Shown: piece after piece, positions 1 to 5,885 of the stretch
Layout of the letters: the number at the start of each line of letters is the position of its first letter
How positions within the stretch are numbered: position 1 is the stretch's first letter
From: Candidatus Cloacimonadota bacterium
Lineage (GTDB): Bacteria > Muiribacteriota > UBA6191 > JACPRK01
Direction of reading: 5' to 3'
DNA length: 7,148 nt
NCBI GenBank assembly: GCA_021772705.1
Contig: JAJFLN010000748.1
Span: forward strand, 1 to 7,148
The notes under the pieces: model-generated
What the model saw: the letters and a program-made list of their open reading frames with translations, nothing else
Databases searched by the model: none
Told to the model about the DNA's origin: nothing
Made by a program: the position numbers and the translations under genes

Positions 1-124
1 CATGTCCTGAGCTACGCCGAAGGGGATGAATGGAGCGGGCGGCCATATCGTCTGAGCCATCTGTCGAAGCATGTCCTGAGCCACGCCGAAGGGGATGAAT
101 GGAGCGGGCGGCCATATCGTCTGA
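1..124. repeat. Two direct copies of a 69-base intergenic repeat unit
   Basis: Bases 1-55 recur at 70-124 with one difference (T at 13, C at 82). Each copy starts CATGTCCTGAGC, passes GCCGAAGGGG, and continues through GGAGCGGGCGGCCATATCG. The linker at 50-69 ends in CTGTCGAAG and looks like a decayed second core. The same CTGTCGAAG-CATG-TCCTGAGC order is seen again at the right end of the window. The first copy is cut by the window edge, so the array may extend further left. The unit lies in non-coding sequence downstream of ybaB. It resembles short dispersed palindromic repeats found between genes in many environmental bacteria; that family resemblance is from memory and was not searched. 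Confidence 0.85.
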
Positions 125-143
125 CCCTTCGGCAAGCTCAGGA
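74..143. repeat. Imperfect inverted repeat built from the dispersed repeat core
   Basis: TCCTGAGC at 74-81 is the exact reverse complement of 136-143. GCCGAAGGG at 85-93 is the exact reverse complement of 125-133. Only a small internal mismatch (82-84 against 134-135) separates the two blocks, giving a 17-pair stem around a loop of about 31 bases. In RNA from either strand this would fold as a long hairpin. It lies about 85 bases beyond the ybaB stop, so it could act as a bidirectional transcript end or RNA-stabilising element. No T-run follows, so the role is inferred. Confidence 0.7.
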
Positions 144-165
144 GAGGGGCCGGTCCGCGAAACGA

Positions 166-197
166 CGTTCTGTGCCTCGAAAAGCTCGGCACGAACG
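166..197 (-). terminator. Bulged hairpin downstream of ybaB, possible terminator
   Basis: CGTTC (166-170) pairs with GAACG (193-197), and GTGCC (172-176) pairs with GGCAC (188-192). T171 is the only bulge, so the stem has ten pairs around an 11-base loop. It begins about 30 bases past the ybaB stop. Reading on the minus strand, the stem is followed by TCGTTTCG, which is a poor substitute for the usual run of T. It may be a weak intrinsic terminator working together with the second hairpin at 74-143, or simply a relic of the repeat family, since it contains a GAACGG end like that of the repeats. Confidence 0.45.
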
Positions 198-227
198 GAT
201 AAGGAAGGAAGCGTTAGGACCACCGCA

Positions 228-536
228 CTAGAAGGGCAGATTCATCCCTGAGGTCAGGGCGCCAAGAGACTGCTCCTGTGCGTCTCGGGCCTTCCGGATG
301 GCCTCGTTGACGGCGGCGAGGACCAGGTCGGACATCATCTCCGGATCTTCCGGGTCGATGCAGTCCTTCTCGATGACCAGGGACAGAAGCTCGAACTTCC
401 CGTTCACCTTGGCCGTGACCATGCCTCCGCCGGAGGCTGCCTCGTAGGCGGCCTCTTGGAGCTTCTCCTGCTCCTCCATCATCTGCTTCATCATCTTCTT
501 GGCGTCTTTAAGCTGCTTTCCCATCGGGCCTGTCAT
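228..536 (-). CDS. ybaB: YbaB/EbfC family nucleoid-associated protein
   Basis: This 102-residue protein matches the usual length (about 100-110) and layout of the YbaB/EbfC family, small dimeric DNA-binding proteins of the nucleoid. Residues 5-33 form a charged Lys/Met/Glu-rich helix. Residues 35-55 carry the family's glycine-rich SGGGMV turn followed by strands with VNGKFELLSLVI. Residues 61-84 hold the conserved Asp-Pro-Glu-Asp region leading to DLVLAAVNEAIRKA, and the end is a short GMNLPF tail typical of the family. The ATG at 534-536 is favoured because AAGGAGG lies seven bases upstream; Met5 is a less likely start. The stop is TAG. In many bacteria the gene sits between dnaX and recR, but here it follows plsC and nothing like recR is visible downstream. 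The family call is very secure. The exact DNA target is not known. Confidence 0.95.
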   Translation of the reverse strand: MTGPMGKQLKDAKKMMKQMMEEQEKLQEAAYEAASGGGMVTAKVNGKFELLSLVIEKDCIDPEDPEMMSDLVLAAVNEAIRKARDAQEQSLGALTSGMNLPF

Positions 537-658
537 CTTGGGGCCTCCTTGACTCTTTCCGTGTGTCTCCGCCGCCCTGAACCGACAAGGGCAGCCGTAT
601 CCTGCGACCGGACCCGTTCAACCGGGCGCCTGGCAGGGTAGCACAGGTCACTCCCCCT
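537..658 (-). other. 122-base spacer between plsC and ybaB
   Basis: Apart from the ybaB ribosome-binding site, I see no gene here. A TGCTACCCT stretch (minus strand, around 635-643) resembles an extended -10 element, but nothing like TTGACA lies at the right distance upstream, so I do not call a promoter. No good terminator hairpin was found, which leaves read-through from plsC possible. Confidence 0.5.
544..550 (-). promoter_or_regulatory. Strong Shine-Dalgarno sequence of ybaB
   Basis: The minus strand reads AAGGAGG, followed by CCCCAAG and then the ATG. This is the best ribosome-binding site in the window and fixes the ybaB start. It suggests that YbaB is made at a high level independently of translation of the upstream gene. 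Confidence 0.85.
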
Positions 659-1363
659 TCACTGCCCAGAGGGAGGAGAATCTGCCTCGGCCCTGGCCTT
701 CAACTCCAGCAGGGCTCCTGTGATCTCCTGGGCCACATCCTTCAACCGGTCTCGTGTGAGAGCCCCACTCTCGCCCGGATAGCTGAGAGGCATGCCCAGA
801 TGAATCACGAGTCGCTGCCGCCATCGGGGGACCCAGGTTCCCCTGGGCCACATCTGATAGGTTCCCTCGATGTAGGCCGGCACCACCGGGACTCCGGCTC
901 GCAACACCAGCAGCGCCGAGCCCGGCTTGGCCTGGTGAATCTCGCCGTCCGGTGTCCGGGTCCCCTCAACGAAGATCCCCAGGACACGCCGGAACTCTGT
1001 CAGGTACCGCAGCGACTGCTTCAGGGCGGACCGCGAAAACGACCCACGGCGGATGGCAATGTTGCCCACCAGACGGCTCGCCCGTCCCATCACAGGCACG
1101 TGGTGGAGTTCGTCCTTGGCCACGAAGTAGGTGGGGAAGGGCAGGGAAGCCCAGATCAGCGGCACATCCAGATAGGACGAATGGTTCATGGCCAGGATGA
1201 AGGACGAATCCCCGGGGAGGTTGGCCATGCCTCGAACCTCGTACCGGGTGTTCAGAAGAGTGAACGCCGTCCTGGCGAGAAAGCGGACAATCTCGAAGTG
1301 GCTGTTCCGGGCCGCCAGCACCGCTGCGGCCGGTTCTGGACTGACCTTCAGACCGGCGTTCAC
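659..1363 (-). CDS. plsC: PlsC-type 1-acyl-sn-glycerol-3-phosphate acyltransferase
   Basis: This is a 234-residue member of the LPLAT/PlsC family, which moves an acyl chain onto lysophosphatidic acid to make phosphatidic acid for membrane phospholipids, at the inner face of the cytoplasmic membrane. All four family motifs are present in order. They are the catalytic HX4D in NHSSYLD (60-66, His61 and Asp66), GNIAIRRGS (100-108), FVEGTRTPDG (131-140, the acceptor-binding EGTR) and GVPVVPAYIEGT (157-168). The length is normal. No clear transmembrane helix is seen; residues 22-38 could form an amphipathic membrane-binding helix. The chosen start is a GTG overlapping the upstream stop (GTGA), with only a poor ribosome-binding site, which points to translational coupling. 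A GTG at residue 15 is the alternative. The family is certain, but the true substrate (lysophosphatidate or another lysolipid) is not proven by sequence. Confidence 0.93.
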   Translation of the reverse strand: MNAGLKVSPEPAAAVLAARNSHFEIVRFLARTAFTLLNTRYEVRGMANLPGDSSFILAMNHSSYLDVPLIWASLPFPTYFVAKDELHHVPVMGRASRLVGNIAIRRGSFSRSALKQSLRYLTEFRRVLGIFVEGTRTPDGEIHQAKPGSALLVLRAGVPVVPAYIEGTYQMWPRGTWVPRWRQRLVIHLGMPLSYPGESGALTRDRLKDVAQEITGALLELKARAEADSPPSGQ

Positions 1364-2289
1364 TGACCCGCGCCGAGACTCTTGACGTTTTCAGGGTTGG
1401 CGAAGAAGCGAGTGTAATAGAAGTAATACTTCTCGGTCTTCTTGTTGAGCTCGGCGTATTCCTTCTGCAGCTTGCTCAACTTCTCCTGCAGCTCCTCTGC
1501 CTTCTGACGTTCGGCGTCCAGCTGGTTCTGCAAGGACTCGATCCGGGCTTCTTCTGGCGTGGGACCATCGTCGGCGTTGGAGTCCGAGCCGTGAGTGACC
1601 TGTCCACCACCGTAGCCATCGCCGCCGCTGTTTCCCCCTGAAGAGGAGCCACCATAGCCGCTGCCTCCGCCCGAAGAGGAACCGCCGTATCCGCCGCTGC
1701 CGCCACCGGAACTGGAGCCTCCGTAACCCCCGCCGTAGTTGACCTGGCCGGATCCCCAGTATCCACCGCTGCCGCTAGATCCGGACTGACTGGCGCGCTC
1801 GGCGGCCAGGACAGCCTCGATCTTCCGGATCTCTTCTCGGGCGATGGCAGCCTGGGGTGAACCGGGCGCCACGGAGAGCACCTTCTCGTAGTGCTTCAGG
1901 CTGTCTTCCCCGTATCCCTTGATGTTGTTGATCTCCGCCAGCTTGAAGTTCAGAGTCAGATCGTCCGGGTAGCTCTCCAGGCTGTTCTGGAGCGATATCA
2001 GCGCGTTGTTCAGCAGGCCTTCGTCGTTGAGGGTCAGGATTCTCGAATCGGCGGCGTAAGCCCGCATGAACTGGTCCACGGCTCCAGCGATGTCCTTCGC
2101 CCGATGGAGCTCCAGTGCCTGGGCGAATGCATCCCGAGCCTCTTGAGCGATCTCACTCTGGGCCAGGGCGGGTGAACCGGAGACCGCCAGCAGCAGGCAA
2201 GCCCCGGCGAGAAGGCCAAGGATTCGCCGGGGGAGTAATCCGAGGACTCTCCGGTACTTGCGGTACTTGGACTGGGGTGTGTCGCTCAT
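1360..2289 (-). CDS. Exported TPR protein with Gly/Ser/Tyr repeats and coiled coil
   Basis: I do not recognise this 309-residue protein as a named family. Residues 11-43 look like a Sec signal peptide: a basic start, a hydrophobic LLAGACLLLAVSG core and an ALA-Q cleavage site after Ala43. Residues 45-160 are helical with TPR-like spacing (AFAQALELHRAKDIAGAVDQF, then SLKHYEKVLSVAPGSPQA), suggesting a protein-protein contact module. Residues 168-234 are low complexity and include three near-copies of YGGSSSGGGSG. Residues 244-286 are rich in Glu, Lys, Gln and Leu with heptad spacing, a likely coiled coil. The tail is aromatic (YYFYYTRFF). The mature protein should lie outside the cytoplasm. AGGAG eight bases upstream supports the ATG start. 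The gene ends inside the start of plsC. A scaffold or assembly role in the envelope is a guess from architecture only. Confidence 0.8.
   Translation of the reverse strand: MSDTPQSKYRKYRRVLGLLPRRILGLLAGACLLLAVSGSPALAQSEIAQEARDAFAQALELHRAKDIAGAVDQFMRAYAADSRILTLNDEGLLNNALISLQNSLESYPDDLTLNFKLAEINNIKGYGEDSLKHYEKVLSVAPGSPQAAIAREEIRKIEAVLAAERASQSGSSGSGGYWGSGQVNYGGGYGGSSSGGGSGGYGGSSSGGGSGYGGSSSGGNSGGDGYGGGQVTHGSDSNADDGPTPEEARIESLQNQLDAERQKAEELQEKLSKLQKEYAELNKKTEKYYFYYTRFFANPENVKSLGAGQ
1588..1788 (-). repeat. Gly/Ser/Tyr-rich coding repeat tract in the TPR gene
   Basis: This tract encodes residues 168-234. Within it, bases 1621-1725 hold three tandem near-copies of 12, 11 and 12 codons beginning YGGSSSGG. 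The copies differ at synonymous positions (for example GAAGAGGA against GAACTGGA), so they are not a fresh duplication. The tract is probably a flexible extracytoplasmic linker between the TPR domain and the coiled coil. Confidence 0.75.
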
Positions 2290-2419
2290 GAGGTACGCTC
2301 CTGCCTGGGGCCCGATGGCTGCCGGGTCGCTCCAACTGGTCTCGAGTCTGAATTGTCACAGTATATGACCTTCGCATGCCGGGCCGTGTGCCGGAATTCT
2401 CCATTACTCCACTGGCCCC
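2290..2419 (-). promoter_or_regulatory. Intergenic gap with possible -10 element for the TPR-plsC pair
   Basis: This is the only sizeable gap between genes inside the cluster. On the minus strand TATACT (2360-2365) matches the sigma-70 -10 consensus at five of six bases, about 70 bases upstream of the TPR start. No TTGACA-like hexamer is seen 16-19 bases upstream of it and there is no extended TG, so the promoter would be weak or need an activator. AGGAG at 2298-2302 is the ribosome-binding site of the TPR gene. No terminator hairpin follows the upstream stop. Confidence 0.3.
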
Positions 2420-5400
2420 TCAGCGCTCGAAGAGCAGCGCCTCCGGGAGTCGGGGGTCTGCCTGTGTACTGGGGCTGAAGAGAGTTCTGCCCAGTCCGAA
2501 CCGGGTTGGATAGGGTTTGTTCGGGTCATGGGCTCTCTCGAGGCTGATGCCCGTGAAGTCGGCGTAGCTGCCGATCGAACCCAAGGTATAGAGTAGCAGG
2601 CAGAGCGTGTAGGGCCCGCCGCTGGAGGGGGTCCCGAAGTTGAGGGCCTGGCTGAAGCGGGTCCACCGTTCGGCCCCGACATCCAGGATGCCCGCCTGGA
2701 AGATCGGCGGCTTGTCCTGAGCCTGATCCACCAGCAGCCCGTTCTTGTCCAGGAGCTGCAACGTGATCTGAGCCGCGTGTACGTCCTGAGAACCGGGGGA
2801 GGTCCGGACGAATCCCGAGAGCACGTACCAAACATCGCCCATGGACACGCCGATCGACTCGGCTTGAGGATCGCCGAAGGCGATTCGCTGAATCACCGTG
2901 GCGCCCGGGGCGACCCGTGGGTTGAAGATGCGGCGCTTGGTCTTCCCCGGGTTGGAGCCCAGATCGAGCAGGTGGGGACTCGAGTCCAGGGTGCTGACCA
3001 GGACCTCGTAGTTTTTCCGCACAGACTTGGCTGGCGTGAGAAAGGCCGGGTCCGATGCCAGAACACGGATGATCTCCTGGTGGCCGTCGCCTCCGCTGCC
3101 ATCGCTGAAGCGATCGCTGGTGGAGTAGGGAACACCGTCGCCGTTGGTGTCCCAGGTATAAATGTTGTCCCTCGGAAACCGGAGTGCACCCAGCCCGCTG
3201 TTGTCCTGGTATCGCAGGAGGATGATCTCCTCCCCATCGGGAGACCAGCTCGGCGACGCCAGGCTCCACATGCTCTCCGTGCTGTCAGCCAAGTACAGAG
3301 GGTGGTTCGGATGGGCGAACCGGAGCAGGGCCGTCGGCGTTCCGTTGGTCAGCAGGTCCTTTACGAAGAGCGTCTCACTGATGATGGACCCGGAGTCGGC
3401 CAGGCCGGGTTTGACCGATCGAAGCCGCTCCTTACCGATGAAGGCCAGCCGGGTTCCATCGGGGCTCACAGCCGGGTAGTAGTACTCGAATCGGGTCGTC
3501 ACCCCATCAATGTTGCCCGGCTCCATTCCCTGTATCTCGGTCTGGACCCCTCCGTCACGAGTCACCCGGTAGATGGAGGAGCCGTGGGTCGCCAGTGAGG
3601 GGGCCTCCTGGATCTCCCGCTGGTAGTAGATGTACTTCCCGTCCGGTGACCAGGCGGGGGCTCGCTCCTGACTGAGGTTGGAGTCGGGAGTCAAGACCCG
3701 GATCGGCGGGTCGACGGAGCCGCTGACGCTGGCGATGACCAGATCCGTATTGTCGATGGGAAACAGCGTTCCATCTGGCGGAAAGGTGGTGACCCGCCCT
3801 CTGCCCTGGGCCATGGCGAGCATGGTGTCGTCGGGGCTGACGGCGGGCTCGATGCCGGTGGTGACCCTGACCGTCGTGGCCGATCCTCCCCGGAAAGGCA
3901 CCTTGAAGATGTTGACCGGCTGCTCTCCCGGGATCGCCGAGCGAGCCTCCCGTCCAACCCAGGTTTGCCCTCGAGGAGACCAGGAGGGCTCGATGTTATC
4001 TCCGTGGGAGGCGCCGGGAACCGTCGGCTGCAGCCTGGAGATCATGAACGTGCTCTCTCCGTTATCGAAGAGAATGTTGTTCGTTCTGGCCGGAGGCTCG
4101 ATCCGGAGCCATTGGCCACCGAATCGGTTGTCGCCCTCGAAGTGCTGGTTCCTCATGACGAACTCGCGCCAAACATCGGGATCGAATCGATTCTGCTCCC
4201 CCGTGTCGATGATCGACACGTTGGCCGCCGGGAAACTCCAAACAGACCTGGGAGGGCCGATGGTGGGGGAATGCAGAGTGTCTCCCGAGCTTCCCGCCAA
4301 CGAGCCCTCGGCACAGTCGCCGGTGGTGTCTACCTGAGCCACGATGGGTGCCTTGCCGAGTCCCCGGTCGGCTCCGTCCACGTGCACCAGATGCAGCTTC
4401 GTCTCACCGTCGGAGGATACAGCGATCCGGGTGCCGGCCCGGGATACGGAGAAGCTCGTGGGAAGCAGGTTGGCGACGGAGTAGGGCTGCCCGACTCCAT
4501 CGTCCAGTCTTCGGCGGAAGAGTCCCGGTGGATCCGCGGACCGGCTGACTGCCAGCCAGTTTGTGGCGATGGCCCGACTACCCTGGACTGAGGAGGGGAG
4601 CCAGGCGATCTGCGTCACGTCCTTTCCTCCCCCAACCGGATCCAGAGCCCGATCCGTGAGTGTGGTCAGATCCAGCAGATGCAGAGCGTTGTCAGTTCCG
4701 GAGTAGACCAGCTGGCCTGCGCCGGAGTAGGGCGACCAGACAGGTGTGACGGGCCGGGCGGGAATCCTGTTGGGCAAGCTGCCTCCCGGGCTCCTGATGC
4801 CCGAGGGATCGATGGTCCTGGAAGATCGATTCGCGTCTTCCTGGTCGGCGAACCTCTCGTCTCCCAGGCCGAACCTGAACCGATTGAGATAGTTTGTGGG
4901 CTCCTGGGCACCGGCGGTGAAATCGACACCGAATGAACCGTACTCCTGGATGCCCATGAAGGTGCTTCCCCCCGATTGCCCAATGTAGGCCAGGAACCTG
5001 CCGTTGGGAGACCAGGCGGGGTTCGAGACCTTCTCCAGATCGAATGGAAACCGATAGGCCGGCGTGTCTTCCCGCAGCCCCTTGACCTCGAAGACATTGG
5101 TCCCGGCGTTGCGATAGAGCACCTGATTTCCGCTGGGCGTCCATCGGGGCGTATCGAAGGACTGGCCCGTCCCGGTGGTGATCTTGGTCTGAGACCTCCC
5201 ATCGCTGACGTTGGCCGCCCATATCTCCGAGCTCGTGCCCTTGTGCTTGACGTAGAGGAACCGGCTCCCGTCGGGGGAGATTTGCGGATCACGCAAGTCG
5301 GTCAAGGGGATAGAGATCAGCGCCTGGGCAGGCACGGGAACCCCCAGGGCGCCGGTCTTCCAGATCTCTTCGCGATCACCGGTGACCTTGACGAAAAGAA

Positions 5401-5875
5401 TGTCGAAGGGGTCTTCCTCGTACCCCTCCTTGTAGGCATCTGAAGCGAAGGTACCATTCCGGACCATGTTGTACGACAGGCTCCAGTAGACCCCTTGCTG
5501 GGACGTGGAGTCGTACCACTGATTGATGGGAACATAGGGGTCCCTCGGTATGGTGGAGAGGAAGCTGGCTCGCTCTGATCCGTGGGGCACCGAAAGGGCC
5601 GTCAAGCGAGTCTTGACGAACTCCTCGGTGGTCAGGACCGTTCCGGCGCAGAGGTCTCCCACGGTGGTATAGAGAATGTAGGGCTGAGACCGGACGGCCC
5701 GGCGAATCTCCGAGAGCTGGGTGTCCAGCTCCTCGGATCGGGAGAGCAGGGCGTAGTTGGAGAAGTCGGGAGAGGACTCGACCAGCAGGTAGCCCGTGAT
5801 GGCGACGGCCACCATGGTGAAAATCATGATGAAACCCGATCGCCCCAGGGCCTTCCTGAGTGCCGGTAGAGTCAC
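2420..5875 (-). CDS. Large envelope beta-propeller protein with pilin-like N-terminus
   Basis: This 1151-residue protein belongs to no named family I recognise. Residues 1-14 are short and basic, ending in RSG, followed by a hydrophobic helix at 15-32. This resembles a type III (prepilin) signal, although the usual Glu at mature position 5 is Phe19. Residues 37-180 include an IPRDPYVP stretch, like the region after the helix in GspG-type pseudopilins. PD40/TolB-like blade motifs follow in two clusters: about six at 196-488 (for example NPAWSPNGRFLAYIG) and five at 629-888 (for example APAWSPDGKYIYYQ), suggesting two propellers. A calcium-loop-like DTNGDG lies at 909-914. Residues 983-1115 look like a jelly-roll carbohydrate-binding module. 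The bulk should be extracytoplasmic. The start is a GTG, 10 bases after the previous stop, with a poor ribosome-binding site (TAGG or CGGAG), consistent with translational coupling. A plain membrane anchor instead of a pilin signal remains possible. Confidence 0.85.
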   Translation of the reverse strand: MTLPALRKALGRSGFIMIFTMVAVAITGYLLVESSPDFSNYALLSRSEELDTQLSEIRRAVRSQPYILYTTVGDLCAGTVLTTEEFVKTRLTALSVPHGSERASFLSTIPRDPYVPINQWYDSTSQQGVYWSLSYNMVRNGTFASDAYKEGYEEDPFDILFVKVTGDREEIWKTGALGVPVPAQALISIPLTDLRDPQISPDGSRFLYVKHKGTSSEIWAANVSDGRSQTKITTGTGQSFDTPRWTPSGNQVLYRNAGTNVFEVKGLREDTPAYRFPFDLEKVSNPAWSPNGRFLAYIGQSGGSTFMGIQEYGSFGVDFTAGAQEPTNYLNRFRFGLGDERFADQEDANRSSRTIDPSGIRSPGGSLPNRIPARPVTPVWSPYSGAGQLVYSGTDNALHLLDLTTLTDRALDPVGGGKDVTQIAWLPSSVQGSRAIATNWLAVSRSADPPGLFRRRLDDGVGQPYSVANLLPTSFSVSRAGTRIAVSSDGETKLHLVHVDGADRGLGKAPIVAQVDTTGDCAEGSLAGSSGDTLHSPTIGPPRSVWSFPAANVSIIDTGEQNRFDPDVWREFVMRNQHFEGDNRFGGQWLRIEPPARTNNILFDNGESTFMISRLQPTVPGASHGDNIEPSWSPRGQTWVGREARSAIPGEQPVNIFKVPFRGGSATTVRVTTGIEPAVSPDDTMLAMAQGRGRVTTFPPDGTLFPIDNTDLVIASVSGSVDPPIRVLTPDSNLSQERAPAWSPDGKYIYYQREIQEAPSLATHGSSIYRVTRDGGVQTEIQGMEPGNIDGVTTRFEYYYPAVSPDGTRLAFIGKERLRSVKPGLADSGSIISETLFVKDLLTNGTPTALLRFAHPNHPLYLADSTESMWSLASPSWSPDGEEIILLRYQDNSGLGALRFPRDNIYTWDTNGDGVPYSTSDRFSDGSGGDGHQEIIRVLASDPAFLTPAKSVRKNYEVLVSTLDSSPHLLDLGSNPGKTKRRIFNPRVAPGATVIQRIAFGDPQAESIGVSMGDVWYVLSGFVRTSPGSQDVHAAQITLQLLDKNGLLVDQAQDKPPIFQAGILDVGAERWTRFSQALNFGTPSSGGPYTLCLLLYTLGSIGSYADFTGISLERAHDPNKPYPTRFGLGRTLFSPSTQADPRLPEALLFER

Positions 5876-5885
5876 GACTCCGAAC

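Noticed and set aside
1..124. Open minus-strand frame through the repeats, since 69 bases is exactly 23 codons
   Set aside because: The frame is short, has no ribosome-binding site, reaches the window edge, and consists only of a dispersed intergenic repeat. The period being a multiple of three looks like chance.
1..143. CRISPR array
   Set aside because: There are only two full copies, the identical part (55 bases) is too long, and the 14-base interval between copies is too short for a spacer and is itself a degenerate core.
800..1366. Plus-strand frame of 188 codons opposite plsC
   Set aside because: plsC carries all four acyltransferase motifs; the opposite frame has none and is a shadow.
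2777..3598. Plus-strand open frame of 273 codons opposite the propeller gene
   Set aside because: It is the mirror of a well-supported gene with repeated PD40 motifs. The translation has no recognisable domain, and long antisense frames are expected in GC-rich coding sequence.
3678..4591. Two overlapping plus-strand frames (219 and 208 codons) within the propeller gene
   Set aside because: Both are shadows of the propeller gene, overlap each other in different frames, and show no domain.
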